From contig NZ_JBELDZ010000008.1 of assembly GCF_042094015.1 (NCBI RefSeq), positions 1 through 51,058 on the forward strand: a DNA stretch of 51,058 nucleotides. The letters are read 5' to 3'. Below are positions 15,133-24,192 of the stretch, one piece after another; the first letter of the stretch is position 1, and every line of letters begins with the position of its first letter. This DNA is from Aurantibacter sp042094015. Lineage in GTDB: Bacteria; Bacteroidota; Bacteroidia; Flavobacteriales; Flavobacteriaceae. The notes under the pieces were generated by a model. That model searched no databases. It worked only from the letters and a program-made list of their open reading frames with translations, and had not been told where the DNA came from. The translations under genes were made by a program, and so were the position numbers.

Positions 15133-17166
15133 TTACTTAATCAATCCAGCTCTACGCAACAACGCTTCTGGTTTAGGTTCTTGACCTCTAAAACGTTTGT
15201 AAAGTGCCATTGGGTTTTCTGTTCCACCTTGACTTAATACATTGTCTTTAAATTTTGTGGCAACGTCTTTACTAAAAATGCCTTCTTCTTTAAAATACTC
15301 AAAAGCATCTGCATCTAAAACTTCTGCCCATTTGTAACTGTAGTAACCAGAACTGTATCCACCTTGAAAAATATGTGAAAAAGCAGTACTCATACAATTT
15401 TCTTTAACTTCTGGGTAAAGGTTTGTATTTGCAAAAGCTTTAGATTCAAAATCTTTTACATTTTTAATACTTACAGTATTGTCTGATCCGTGCCAAGACA
15501 TGTCTAAAAGACCAAAACTAATTTGACGTAACGTTTGCATGCCTTCATGAAAGGTTGCGCTTTCTTTTATTTTTTGAACTAATTCCATTGGAATAGTTTC
15601 TCCTGTTTCGTAATGTTTAGCAAACAATTCTAAAGCTTCTTTCTCGAAACACCAGTTTTCTAAAACCTGACTTGGTAGCTCTACAAAATCCCAAAAAACA
15701 CTTGTTCCAGATAGACTCGGATATGTTGTTTCTGCTAACATTCCGTGTAATGCGTGACCAAATTCGTGAAATAAAGTAGTGACTTCGTTAAACGTTAATA
15801 AAGAAGGTTTCGTTTTTGTAGGTTTTGTGAAATTACACACAATAGAAACGTGTGGTCTTTCCTCTTCGTTGTCTTTTACAAACTGTGGTTTGTAGCTTGT
15901 CATCCAAGCGCCATTTCTTTTTCCAGCTCTTGGGAAGAAATCTGCATAGAATAAGGCTATGAATTCGCCTTTGGTATTTGTTACTTCGTAAGTTAAAACA
16001 TCTTCGTGGTATTTGTCTACTACATCGATTTCGTTAAATTCTAAATTGAATAATTTGTTGGCTATAGTAAAAACACCATCAATTACGTTTTCTAATTTAA
16101 AGTAAGGTTTTAGTTTTTCGTCATCTAAACTAAATAACTTTTGTTTTAATTTTTCAGAATAATAACCAGAATCCCATTTTTGAAAATCATCTAAATCATC
16201 TAAGTCTTTAGCAAATGCCTTTAGCTCTTCAAATTCTTTAATTGCTGCAGGTTTTGCTTTATCTAATAATTCTTTTAAAAACGTTTTAACCGTTTCAGGG
16301 TTTTTAGCCATTCGTTCTTCTAAAACAAAATTAGCATGTGTATTATATCCTAATAAGTTAGCGCGTTGTTGACGTAGATTGGCAATCTTTAAAACATTCT
16401 CTTGATTATCTAAATTGTCGCCTTTAAAAGATTTACTTCCAGCAGCTAAACTCATTGTTTTACGTAATTCTCGGTTGGCACTATACGTCATAACCGGAAT
16501 GTAGCTTGGGTAATCTAAAGTGAATAGCCAACCTTCTAAATTTTTGCTTTCTGCTAATTGTTTAGCCGCTTCTTTAGTGCCTTCAGGTAAACCGTTAAGT
16601 TCTGCTTCGTTTGTAATTATATGTTGAAATTTATTAGTTTCGGCTAAAAGATTTTCGCCAAACTTCAATTTTAAAGTTGCTAATTCTTTATCTATTTCTC
16701 TAAGTTTAGATTTGTCGGTTTCATTTAAATTTGCTCCATTTCTAGAGAAACCTTTATATTTTTTGTCTAATAAAGTGGTTTGTTCTGTATTTAATCCTAG
16801 GCTTTCTTTAACATCATAAACCGATTTTACACGTTTAAATAAGGTTTCATTTAGTGTAATATCATTTCCAAATTCTGTTAATAACGGCGAAACTTCTTGA
16901 GCTATTTTTTGAATATCCTCGTTAGTTTCAGCAGAATTCAAGTTAAAAAACACACTAGTAACACGATCTAATTGCTGACCAGAAAACTCTAAGGCTTCAA
17001 TAGTGTTTTCAAAAGTTGGCGCATCAGGATTAGAAGTAATAGCGCTTATTTCTTTGCGAGCTTCTTCAATAAGTGTAATAATTGCAGGTTTGTAGTCTTC
17101 GTTCTTTATAGAATTAAAAGGCGCTGAATTATATGGTGTATTAAAGGGTGATGTTAGAATGCTCAT
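15133..17166 (-). CDS. dcp: M3 family zinc metallopeptidase (peptidyl-dipeptidase Dcp / oligopeptidase A type)
   Basis: This 677-residue enzyme has the zinc motif HEFGH at residues 467-471, inside TLFHEFGHALHGML, as in thimet-type M3 peptidases. The length (~680) and a cytosolic N-terminus without signal peptide match bacterial Dcp and PrlC, which cut short peptides. The C-terminus FRGQEPKPEALLRRAGL is the family's usual end (PxxxALLxxxGL). Dcp versus oligopeptidase A cannot be settled by eye. It follows purE by 52 nt on the same strand and may be read through from purKE. Confidence 0.92.
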   Translation of the reverse strand: MSILTSPFNTPYNSAPFNSIKNEDYKPAIITLIEEARKEISAITSNPDAPTFENTIEALEFSGQQLDRVTSVFFNLNSAETNEDIQKIAQEVSPLLTEFGNDITLNETLFKRVKSVYDVKESLGLNTEQTTLLDKKYKGFSRNGANLNETDKSKLREIDKELATLKLKFGENLLAETNKFQHIITNEAELNGLPEGTKEAAKQLAESKNLEGWLFTLDYPSYIPVMTYSANRELRKTMSLAAGSKSFKGDNLDNQENVLKIANLRQQRANLLGYNTHANFVLEERMAKNPETVKTFLKELLDKAKPAAIKEFEELKAFAKDLDDLDDFQKWDSGYYSEKLKQKLFSLDDEKLKPYFKLENVIDGVFTIANKLFNLEFNEIDVVDKYHEDVLTYEVTNTKGEFIALFYADFFPRAGKRNGAWMTSYKPQFVKDNEEERPHVSIVCNFTKPTKTKPSLLTFNEVTTLFHEFGHALHGMLAETTYPSLSGTSVFWDFVELPSQVLENWCFEKEALELFAKHYETGETIPMELVQKIKESATFHEGMQTLRQISFGLLDMSWHGSDNTVSIKNVKDFESKAFANTNLYPEVKENCMSTAFSHIFQGGYSSGYYSYKWAEVLDADAFEYFKEEGIFSKDVATKFKDNVLSQGGTENPMALYKRFRGQEPKPEALLRRAGLIK

Positions 17167-17218
17167 AATTAAATCAAGGTGTTTTTGTCAAGTGGTATTA
17201 CAGTAAATTTGCTTGGTT

Positions 17219-17704
17219 TTATTGTTTTATGCTTTTTGCAGCTTCTTCAACTTTCATTTTTAAACCTTCTTTATACGCTACCATTTTATCTAATACACAT
17301 TTATCTGCAGATCCAATAATTTGAGCTGCTAAAATACCTGCGTTTTTTGCACCATTTAAAGCAACAGTTGCAACAGGAACGCCACCAGGCATTTGTAAAA
17401 TAGACAAAATAGAATCCCAACCATCTATAGAATTGCTGCTTTTTACAGGAACTCCAATAATTGGTAAAGGAGACATAGAAGCAACCATTCCAGGTAAATG
17501 TGCAGCACCACCAGCACCAGCAATTATTACAGAAATACCACGTTTGTGAGCATTCATACTAAAATCGAATAATTTTTCTGGAGTTCTGTGAGCCGACACA
17601 ATATCAACTTCAATCTCTATATCAAATCCGTTTAAAATATCTATAGCGTCTTGCATAACTGGCATATCGCTATTACTTCCCATTACTATGGCTACTTTAC
17701 TCAT
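17219..17704 (-). CDS. purE: N5-carboxyaminoimidazole ribonucleotide mutase
   Basis: This 161-residue class I PurE converts N5-CAIR to CAIR in purine synthesis. MGSNSDMPVMQDA at the N-terminus and VSAHRTPEKLFDF contain the conserved SDxxxM and SAHRTP motifs, including the catalytic His. IIAGAGGAAHLPGMVA is the second signature. It lies 19 nt downstream of purK, the partner that makes its substrate, so the two are an operon. Confidence 0.97.
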   Translation of the reverse strand: MSKVAIVMGSNSDMPVMQDAIDILNGFDIEIEVDIVSAHRTPEKLFDFSMNAHKRGISVIIAGAGGAAHLPGMVASMSPLPIIGVPVKSSNSIDGWDSILSILQMPGGVPVATVALNGAKNAGILAAQIIGSADKCVLDKMVAYKEGLKMKVEEAAKSIKQ

Positions 17705-17723
17705 AATTTGTTGTGTTTTTTAG

Positions 17724-18878
17724 TTATATAGAAATAACTTCTATACTCTGTTTTACTTCTTGTGCTATTTCTCTAGCTTTATCAATATCTGCATTTACAA
17801 TGGTAACATGTCCCATTTTACGAAAAGGTCTGGTTTGTTTTTTTCCATAAATATGTGGTGTAACACCATCTAAGGACATAATATTTTCTATGTTTTTATA
17901 AACTACATTTCCTGTATGTCCTTCTTTGCCTACTAAATTCACCATAACTCCAGCAGCTTTATTGTCTGTGTTTCCTAGTGGTAAATCTAAAATAGAACGA
18001 ATATGCTGTTCAAACTGGCAAGTGTAACTTGCCTCTATGGTTTGATGTCCAGAATTATGAGGTCTTGGAGCAACTTCGTTTATTAAAATTTCATCGTCTT
18101 GTGTTAAAAATAATTCAACAGCTAATAAACCAACATGATTGTAAGCTTCACTAGTTTTAATAGCTACATTTTGTGCTTTTTTTAGAATATCGTTAGAAAC
18201 TCTTGCAGGACAAATTACATATTCTACTTGGTTAGCTTCTGGATGAAATTCCATTTCAACTACTGGATATGTTTTTACTTCTCCAGATGGATTTCTTGAA
18301 ACAATTACAGCTAATTCATTCTTAAATGGAACTAATTCTTCTGTAATACATTCTCCTTTTGGTAAGTCTTGTAGGTCTTCAATTTTTCTAACAATTTGAA
18401 CACCATTACCATCATAACCAAACTGAGCACTTTTCCATACAAAAGGAAATTCGAGAGCTTCGTTAGAGATGGCGTCTTTAACTTCGCTTAAATAAGCAAA
18501 ACGAGAAAAAGGAGCAGTTGGTAAATTATTATCTACATAAAATAGTTTCTGAGTGGCTTTATTCTGAATTTTGCGTAGTGTTTTAGAACTCGGATAAACT
18601 TTTTTCCCTTCTTTTTCTAATTGCTCTAGCGCATCAAGATTTACGTTTTCAATTTCAATAGTTAAAACATCTATTTGTTTTCCAAAATTATAAACATCAT
18701 CATAATTCATTAAGTCACCTTTAGTAAATAGGTTACAGGCTAATTTACTTGGCGCATCATCACTTGGATCTAAAACGTGAGTAGTTATATCAAATTTCCT
18801 TGTATTATAAAGGAGCATTTTACCTAATTGTCCACCACCAAGAATACCTAATTTAAAGTCTGAAGAAAAATAATTCAT
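17724..18878 (-). CDS. purK: N5-carboxyaminoimidazole ribonucleotide synthetase
   Basis: This 384-residue ATP-grasp enzyme makes N5-CAIR from AIR, ATP and bicarbonate. LGILGGGQLGKMLLYNTRK at residues 10-28 is the N-terminal signature. The ATP-grasp parts include FPFVWKSAQFGYDGNGVQIV, ECITEELVPF and EILINEVAPRPHNSGHQTIE. Length is normal. It is the first gene of purK-purE, divergent from hpt-adk, so purine synthesis and salvage are regulated back to back. Confidence 0.97.
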   Translation of the reverse strand: MNYFSSDFKLGILGGGQLGKMLLYNTRKFDITTHVLDPSDDAPSKLACNLFTKGDLMNYDDVYNFGKQIDVLTIEIENVNLDALEQLEKEGKKVYPSSKTLRKIQNKATQKLFYVDNNLPTAPFSRFAYLSEVKDAISNEALEFPFVWKSAQFGYDGNGVQIVRKIEDLQDLPKGECITEELVPFKNELAVIVSRNPSGEVKTYPVVEMEFHPEANQVEYVICPARVSNDILKKAQNVAIKTSEAYNHVGLLAVELFLTQDDEILINEVAPRPHNSGHQTIEASYTCQFEQHIRSILDLPLGNTDNKAAGVMVNLVGKEGHTGNVVYKNIENIMSLDGVTPHIYGKKQTRPFRKMGHVTIVNADIDKAREIAQEVKQSIEVISI

Positions 18879-18895
18879 ATCTAAAATTTGAAGTA

Positions 18896-18903
18896 CAAAA
18901 ATA
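18896..18903 (-). promoter_or_regulatory. -7 element of purK
   Basis: The minus strand reads TATTTTTG, 17 nt before the purK ATG, giving a short leader of about 12 nt. Confidence 0.5.
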
Positions 18904-18969
18904 GCTATTTCTTAGCAATTAGACTATTAAATATAGCGTATAAGTTTAGAATTTGAAATAGCAATTAAC

Positions 18970-18977
18970 TATCTTTG
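18970..18977 (+). promoter_or_regulatory. -7 element of hpt-adk
   Basis: TATCTTTG matches TAnnTTTG and ends 18 nt before the start codon. TTTG at 18952-18955 could be a -33 box, but its spacing (14 nt) is short. Confidence 0.5.
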
Positions 18978-18995
18978 AGGCCTTAAAGTAAACTG

Positions 18996-20111
18996 ATGAA
19001 AACCATTAAATTAGACGATTTATATTTTAAACCTTTTAAGTCTGCGCAACAAATTGATGATGCAGTAACAAAAATGGCTTTGGATATAGCAGAAGATTTA
19101 GGTGATGAGGTCCCTGTTTTTATAGGGATTCTTAATGGCTCGTTTATGTTTGTTAGCGATTTTGTGAAAAAATATCCAAAACCTTGCGAGGTTACTTTTA
19201 TAAAATTAGCGTCCTATGAAGGTGTTAAATCTACAGAGGACATACAACGTTTAATTGGTTTAACTCAAGATTTAAGCGGTAGAACTGTAGTGATTCTTGA
19301 GGATATAATTGATTCAGGAAATACTTTAAACGAAGTACATCGTATTTTTAAAAACGAAAATGTAAAGCAATTAATTATAGCTTCATTGTTTTTTAAACCA
19401 GAAGCTTATAAAAAAGATTTTAAAATTCACTACTCTGGCATAAATATTTCTAATGAGTTTATTGTAGGCTACGGTTTAGACTATAATGGATTAGGAAGAG
19501 ATTTACCGGAAGTTTATCAAATTAAAAATACAAAACACATGACGAATTTAGTCTTATTTGGTCCTCCAGGAGCAGGTAAAGGTACGCAAGCCGAATTTTT
19601 AAAAGAAAAATACAACTTAGTACATATTTCTACAGGAGATGTATTTAGATATAACATTAAGAATGAAACTGCACTTGGAACACTAGCAAAATCTTTTATA
19701 GATAAAGGTCAGTTAGTTCCAGATGAAGTTACTATTGATATGCTTGAGGCTGAGGTTGAAAAAAATAGCGATGCTAAAGGGTTTATATTTGATGGTTTTC
19801 CAAGAACTAGTGCGCAAGCAGATGCTTTAGATAAATTAATGACTAAAAAAGATTCTCAAATTAATGCTATGATTGCATTAGAGGTAGAAGATGAAGTTTT
19901 GGTAGAACGTTTATTAGAACGCGGAAAAACAAGCGGAAGAAAAGACGATGCTAACGAAGATGTAATTCGTAACAGGATTAAAGTATACTATGCAGAAACA
20001 TCAATCTTAAAAGATTTTTATTCTGAACAAGATAAATATTATGGTGTAAATGGTGTTGGTAGTATAGCAGATATTACTGAACGTATTAGCGCGGTAATTG
20101 ATAAGCTATAA
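18996..20111 (+). CDS. adk: Fused hypoxanthine phosphoribosyltransferase and adenylate kinase
   Basis: This is one 371-residue reading frame. Residues 1-181 are a complete HPRT: IGILNGSFMFVSDFV, then the PRPP-binding loop VVILEDIIDSGNTL near 98-111. Residues 182-371 are a complete adenylate kinase: P-loop LVLFGPPGAGKGTQ, then HISTGDVFR, GFIFDGFPRTSAQAD and the lid region ERGKTSGRKDD. No stop codon separates them. The second domain still begins with an ATG (19539), which could also allow separate translation. HPRT makes IMP or GMP from bases and PRPP; Adk interconverts AMP, ADP and ATP. I believe such fusions are seen in other Flavobacteriaceae. The neighbours purK/purE (divergent) and obg fit nucleotide metabolism. 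Confidence 0.95.
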   Translation: MKTIKLDDLYFKPFKSAQQIDDAVTKMALDIAEDLGDEVPVFIGILNGSFMFVSDFVKKYPKPCEVTFIKLASYEGVKSTEDIQRLIGLTQDLSGRTVVILEDIIDSGNTLNEVHRIFKNENVKQLIIASLFFKPEAYKKDFKIHYSGINISNEFIVGYGLDYNGLGRDLPEVYQIKNTKHMTNLVLFGPPGAGKGTQAEFLKEKYNLVHISTGDVFRYNIKNETALGTLAKSFIDKGQLVPDEVTIDMLEAEVEKNSDAKGFIFDGFPRTSAQADALDKLMTKKDSQINAMIALEVEDEVLVERLLERGKTSGRKDDANEDVIRNRIKVYYAETSILKDFYSEQDKYYGVNGVGSIADITERISAVIDKL

Positions 20112-20171
20112 GTTTATCTAAAATAAAAGTGGAGACTTTAAACTTATAACAGTTAACTTTTTAACTTAATT

Positions 20172-21170
20172 ATGACTGAAGGGAATTTTGTAGACTACGT
20201 AAAAATGTATGTTTCTTCTGGAAATGGAGGAAAAGGATCTACGCATTTGCATAGAGAAAAGTACATATCAAAAGGTGGTCCAGATGGTGGAGATGGCGGT
20301 CGTGGTGGTCATGTTATTTTAAGAGGAAACTCTAATCTTTGGACGCTTTTACCTCTAAAATTTAAGCGACATGTTCGTGCAGGTCATGGATCTCACGGAA
20401 GTAGTGGTAGAAGTACTGGTGCAGATGGAGAAGATATATATTTAGATGTACCATTAGGAACTGTAATTAGAGATACAGAAACTAATCAAATTATTCACGA
20501 AATTACAGATGTTGGCGAAGAATTTATTGCTGCTGAAGGTGGAAAAGGAGGAAGAGGAAATTGGCACTTTAAGAGTTCAACAAATCAAACGCCACGTTAC
20601 GCACAACCTGGAATTCCGTTAGAAGAAAAGTATATTACTTTAGAATTAAAGTTATTAGCAGATGTTGGTTTAGTTGGATTTCCTAATGCAGGAAAATCGA
20701 CTTTATTATCGGTATTAACTTCAGCAAAACCTAAAATTGCAGATTACGAGTTTACAACACTTAAACCAAATTTAGGAATTGTAGAATATCGTGATTACCA
20801 GTCTTTTGTAATGGCAGATATTCCTGGTATTATTGAAGGTGCAGCAGAAGGAAAAGGATTAGGTTATTACTTTTTGCGTCATATAGAACGTAATTCAATA
20901 TTGTTATTTTTAATTCCAGCAGATGCGCCAGATATTAAAAAGCAGTACGATATTTTGTTAGATGAATTGCGCCGCTATAATCCAGAAATGTTAGACAAAG
21001 AACGTATTGTTGCTATTTCTAAATGTGATATGTTGGATGATGAGTTAGAAGCAGAATTAAAAATAGAATTAGATAACGAAATGCCAGTACCTTATTTATT
21101 CATGTCTTCAGTTGCTCAAAAAGGTCTTGTGGAACTTAAAGATATGCTTTGGGGAAAGTTAAATGACTAA
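20172..21170 (+). CDS. obg: Obg GTPase (ribosome maturation and stress)
   Basis: This 332-residue protein has the Obg fold first (about 1-158), rich in glycine (GGPDGGDGGRGGHVI, GKGGRGNWHF). The G domain follows: P-loop GFPNAGKST, switch ADYEFTTLKPNLG, DIPGIIEGAAEGKGLG and the base-reading SKCD. No C-terminal OCT extension is present, as in many Bacteroidota. It acts on 50S ribosomal subunit assembly. It lies 60 nt after hpt-adk and 16 nt before tatA, so it probably shares the hpt-adk transcript. Confidence 0.97.
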   Translation: MTEGNFVDYVKMYVSSGNGGKGSTHLHREKYISKGGPDGGDGGRGGHVILRGNSNLWTLLPLKFKRHVRAGHGSHGSSGRSTGADGEDIYLDVPLGTVIRDTETNQIIHEITDVGEEFIAAEGGKGGRGNWHFKSSTNQTPRYAQPGIPLEEKYITLELKLLADVGLVGFPNAGKSTLLSVLTSAKPKIADYEFTTLKPNLGIVEYRDYQSFVMADIPGIIEGAAEGKGLGYYFLRHIERNSILLFLIPADAPDIKKQYDILLDELRRYNPEMLDKERIVAISKCDMLDDELEAELKIELDNEMPVPYLFMSSVAQKGLVELKDMLWGKLND

Positions 21171-21174
21171 TTAG

Positions 21175-21182
21175 TATATTTG
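21175..21182 (+). promoter_or_regulatory. -7 element, 4 nt before the tatA start
   Basis: The sequence reads TATATTTG-TAAC-GTG. The element sits 4 nt from the GTG start and just after the obg stop, so an internal leaderless transcript is possible. Confidence 0.5.
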
Positions 21183-21186
21183 TAAC

Positions 21187-21474
21187 GTGATACAGTTAAC
21201 AACCTTATTATTTATTAGCGGCGGAGAAATTGGTGTAATTATACTTATTATAGTTATGGTTTTTGGTGCCGATAAAATTCCTGAAATAGCTCGTGGATTA
21301 GGAAAAGGTATTAAGCAAGTTAAAAATGCAACTAATGATATTAAATACGAAATCACTAAAAGTGCAGAAAAAAATGGTATAGATACTGATTTGGGCTTAG
21401 ATATAAAGAATGAAATAAATAAAGTAAAAGACGATATAGAAGAGTTTTCAGGCTCGGTAAGACGAAAAATGTAA
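21187..21474 (+). CDS. tatA: Sec-independent translocase protein, TatA/E type
   Basis: This 95-residue protein has one N-terminal transmembrane helix (GVIILIIVMVFGADKIP) followed directly by an amphipathic helix (EIARGLGKGIKQVKNAT), the TatA layout. The conserved FG motif and KIPEIARGLGKG match. The C-terminal part is charged and helical. It builds the twin-arginine export pore with TatC, which is not in the window. The start is GTG: no ATG is available in frame before the transmembrane helix. Confidence 0.92.
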   Translation: MIQLTTLLFISGGEIGVIILIIVMVFGADKIPEIARGLGKGIKQVKNATNDIKYEITKSAEKNGIDTDLGLDIKNEINKVKDDIEEFSGSVRRKM

Positions 21475-21494
21475 AATTTTTCTAATAATAATTT

Positions 21495-21521
21495 AAACCG
21501 CTTTTTTAAGCGGTTTTTTTT
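21495..21521. terminator. Terminator between tatA and the O-methyltransferase gene
   Basis: AAACCGCTT and AAGCGGTTT form a tight hairpin with a T-run on the plus strand. It ends the obg/tatA transcript and could act on the convergent gene. Confidence 0.85.
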
Positions 21522-21533
21522 ATAGTCTATAAT

Positions 21534-22175
21534 TTACTTCTTCCTACTAATAGTTAATCCGTCTCTAATTGGTAAAAGAACCGTTTCAATTCTATCATCA
21601 TTCTTTAATAATGTATTGTATTCTAAAACCGCTTTGGTAGAATTGTCTTTATCTTTTAAAGGTTCAACAACTTTTCCGTGCCATAATACATTATCCGAAA
21701 GTATAATGCCACCAGGATTAAGCTTTTCTATAATAAGATGAAAGTAATTAGAGTAGTTAGGTTTATCTGCATCAATAAAAACTAAGTCAAAGGTTTTATC
21801 TATTTTAGGAATAATCTCAATTGCATTTCCAATATGCTGATGTATTTGATTACCAAATTCAGATTTATTAAAATACTTACGCTGAAAATCTTCTAATTCC
21901 TCGTTAATATCTAAGGTGTGGATTTCGCCATCTTTTTGTAAACCTTCAGCTAAACAAAGTGTAGAGTAACCTGTAAATGTTCCTAATTCTAAAATGGTTT
22001 TAGGGTTTACTAATTTAGAAATCATACTTAATACTCTGCCTTGATATGGACCGGAAAGCATAATTGGTTGTAGTATTTTCTGATAGGTTTCGCGAGTTAA
22101 TTGTTGCAGTAATTCTGGTTCGTTTTCAGAATGTGCAACTACATAATCGTCTAATTTTTCTGGTAGGAAATACAT
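21534..22175 (-). CDS. O-methyltransferase (caffeoyl-CoA/catechol OMT-like family)
   Basis: This 213-residue class I methyltransferase has motif I TILELGTFTGYSTLCLAEGL, motif II IHTLDINEE, and the metal-binding FDLVFIDADKPNY and GIILSDNVLWHGKV typical of the family that methylates catechol-like hydroxyls with a divalent metal. It is the last gene of the leftward kynurenine cluster, 4 nt after an exported protein gene. A hydroxylated aromatic substrate is possible from that context, but the gene is also found elsewhere in Flavobacteriaceae. Confidence 0.88.
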   Translation of the reverse strand: MYFLPEKLDDYVVAHSENEPELLQQLTRETYQKILQPIMLSGPYQGRVLSMISKLVNPKTILELGTFTGYSTLCLAEGLQKDGEIHTLDINEELEDFQRKYFNKSEFGNQIHQHIGNAIEIIPKIDKTFDLVFIDADKPNYSNYFHLIIEKLNPGGIILSDNVLWHGKVVEPLKDKDNSTKAVLEYNTLLKNDDRIETVLLPIRDGLTISRKK

Positions 22176-22179
22176 AAAA

Positions 22180-23046
22180 TTACCAATATTTTATTTTTCT
22201 AGTTTCGATGTAATTAGGCTTAAAGGTGTTGCTTCTGTCAAATATATAGTCTTTTGTTGTTACTGTTTTAGTAACCCAGTTTCCTTTTTTATCAAAAGTA
22301 TAAGTCCTTTTGTGTTCACGAATTAACTTTTTGTCATTGTAAATTTTTTGATAGATTGGATTGAAGAAGTCATCATAGGTTATGTCAGAATCTACATATT
22401 CAGTTGAATCTTTTGTAATTCTTGTTTTTAAGATTCTATGGATTTTCCCTTTTTTAAATTCTTTTAATGTTTTATAGGTTAGGTATGTGCCATATTTTAT
22501 GACTTCAACTTCATTACCTAGACTATCGTATTTAAAAGTTTTAAAAAGGTTTTTAGTTTCATCTGTTACAGATATTACTTTATTATCATCGTTAAGCAGA
22601 TAGCTGTATTTAACTGTAACTATATCACCTTTTATATCTTGAACTATTTTAATAATATTTTCATCTTTATCATAAGTTTCTATAAATCCATATGCTAATT
22701 TTTCATTCCTAAAAACTTTAGTAGTTTTATTATTTAAAATTGTATCATATTTTATTTTAGTGATTTCTTTTTCGTTAAAATCGAAATTAATGTCCGATTT
22801 TAATATTAATTTGTCATTAACATAAATATATTCAATCCTGCTTTCTAATTTCCCGTCAGAGTCGTAATTATCAAGCTTTATAAGATTCTTTTTTTTGTTA
22901 TATTTTTTGAATTCAGAAACATGAGATTTACCATCAATACTAGATTTTGATGTTGTTTTTATAGATTTTATTTGAGCACTTAATTCATAAGAATTAATTA
23001 CTGAAATAATAAAAACCATCATTGTAATAATGCCATTTTTTGTCAT
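22180..23046 (-). CDS. Exported protein with RHS/YD-like repeats
   Basis: This 288-residue protein has a Sec signal (about 8-24, ending LSAQ). The body is a series of ~20-residue beta-rich units such as KYNKKKNLIKLDNYDSDGKL and KYDSLGNEVEVIKYG, ending TFDKKGNWVTKTVTT. The pattern resembles the open YD/RHS-like repeats of many Bacteroidota exported proteins, though the YD dipeptides are imperfect. There is no toxin domain or RHS core. It lies 5 nt after the ACMS decarboxylase gene and 4 nt before the O-methyltransferase, so it belongs to the operon, with no evident metabolic role. Confidence 0.7.
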   Translation of the reverse strand: MTKNGIITMMVFIISVINSYELSAQIKSIKTTSKSSIDGKSHVSEFKKYNKKKNLIKLDNYDSDGKLESRIEYIYVNDKLILKSDINFDFNEKEITKIKYDTILNNKTTKVFRNEKLAYGFIETYDKDENIIKIVQDIKGDIVTVKYSYLLNDDNKVISVTDETKNLFKTFKYDSLGNEVEVIKYGTYLTYKTLKEFKKGKIHRILKTRITKDSTEYVDSDITYDDFFNPIYQKIYNDKKLIREHKRTYTFDKKGNWVTKTVTTKDYIFDRSNTFKPNYIETRKIKYW

Positions 23047-23051
23047 AGTAA

Positions 23052-24137
23052 TTATCCCAAAATACGTTTATACAATTTGTCTTTGGCATCTTTATTATCT
23101 CCGCAAAGCCATTGTACCACATTATCATCCCAAATAGCATCGCGTTCTGGTTCTGTAATTATGCTGCGTTCCATTGCTAAGTCTAAAATTTTACCAGGGT
23201 AAGACGCTTGTTTTTCGCTTTCCATTTCTCCTAAAGGATAAGGATCGTCTAATCCCATTAAAACTTGTTTAGAACCTTGGTTTTTTAGTAATAATTCTAA
23301 TCCACCAGTATCATGAACTAAAGTATCAAAAAAGATGTTTTTATGTCCAACCGCTTTTCTTGGATGACTTTTGCCTTCAAATAAATCTGGTCTACCATCA
23401 AAACCTTGAATACGTCTTCCTAAGTTTATTTGTGCTAATTGTCCGCCATGCGCAAAACACGTTCTCATGTTAGGATATTTATCTGCATAACCATTTAAAG
23501 TTAAAAAATGATACGCATCTGCACATTGTGCTAACATCCAAATTAAGTGAAAACGCCAAGAGGTGTTTTCTAATTTTATAAATTTCTCACCATCATAAGG
23601 ATGGATTTCTACTGCTAAATTGTATTTGTTTGCCAATTCAAAAATAGGCTCGTTTTCTTCATCAAAAATACAACGCCACGTACCAATAGTATCCATATAA
23701 TGGGTTGGTAAGCATAATAATTGCATACCTAATTCCTCTACACAACGTTCTATTTCCCAACAAGCACCACGTACAAAACCAGGATGAACCACAAATCCAG
23801 TTGTAAATTTAGAAGGATTTTCTCTCTGTACTTTAGCATTAAAATCATTCTGAAAACGTAAAGCTTGCTTCATTTCTTCAACACGCAAACCATTTCCGTA
23901 AAGCTGAGATAAATTTAAAACAACTGCATGGTCAATATTAAAACGCTCCATCCAAGCTAACTTCTCGTCTAAGAAAAAACTAGAATCCGTAATTGGTCTG
24001 TTCCAGTCTTTTTGAAGCATGTATTTTCGGTCTTTATCAACCCAAAAAATCCCTTTATCTTGCATAAATTGAGGGATTTCCTCAGGATAAGGTAATAAGT
24101 GCGAATGTCCGTTTATTCTTAGTTTACGTTTTGTCAT
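23052..24137 (-). CDS. 2-amino-3-carboxymuconate-6-semialdehyde decarboxylase (ACMSD) of the amidohydrolase superfamily
   Basis: This 361-residue TIM-barrel protein has the metal-binding HxH as NGHSHLLP (His11, His13). Later metal and catalytic residues are probably in VEIHPYDG, CFAHGGQLAQ and the Asp of LMGLDDPYPLGE, which parallels the GTDYPFPLGE end of known ACMSDs. The reaction removes CO2 from 2-amino-3-carboxymuconate semialdehyde, steering carbon away from quinolinate (NAD) toward complete degradation. The next gene upstream encodes the enzyme that makes its substrate. Confidence 0.87.
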   Translation of the reverse strand: MTKRKLRINGHSHLLPYPEEIPQFMQDKGIFWVDKDRKYMLQKDWNRPITDSSFFLDEKLAWMERFNIDHAVVLNLSQLYGNGLRVEEMKQALRFQNDFNAKVQRENPSKFTTGFVVHPGFVRGACWEIERCVEELGMQLLCLPTHYMDTIGTWRCIFDEENEPIFELANKYNLAVEIHPYDGEKFIKLENTSWRFHLIWMLAQCADAYHFLTLNGYADKYPNMRTCFAHGGQLAQINLGRRIQGFDGRPDLFEGKSHPRKAVGHKNIFFDTLVHDTGGLELLLKNQGSKQVLMGLDDPYPLGEMESEKQASYPGKILDLAMERSIITEPERDAIWDDNVVQWLCGDNKDAKDKLYKRILG

Positions 24138-24192
24138 GATCTTAATCTTAAAGCAATTTCAAGATAGTGTTTAAGGTTGGTTTTAATACTAT

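Noticed and set aside
18996..20111. HPRT-Adk fusion as a sequencing error
   Set aside because: Both domains are complete and in the same frame with a smooth junction, and similar fusions are known to me from related bacteria, so a lost stop is less likely.
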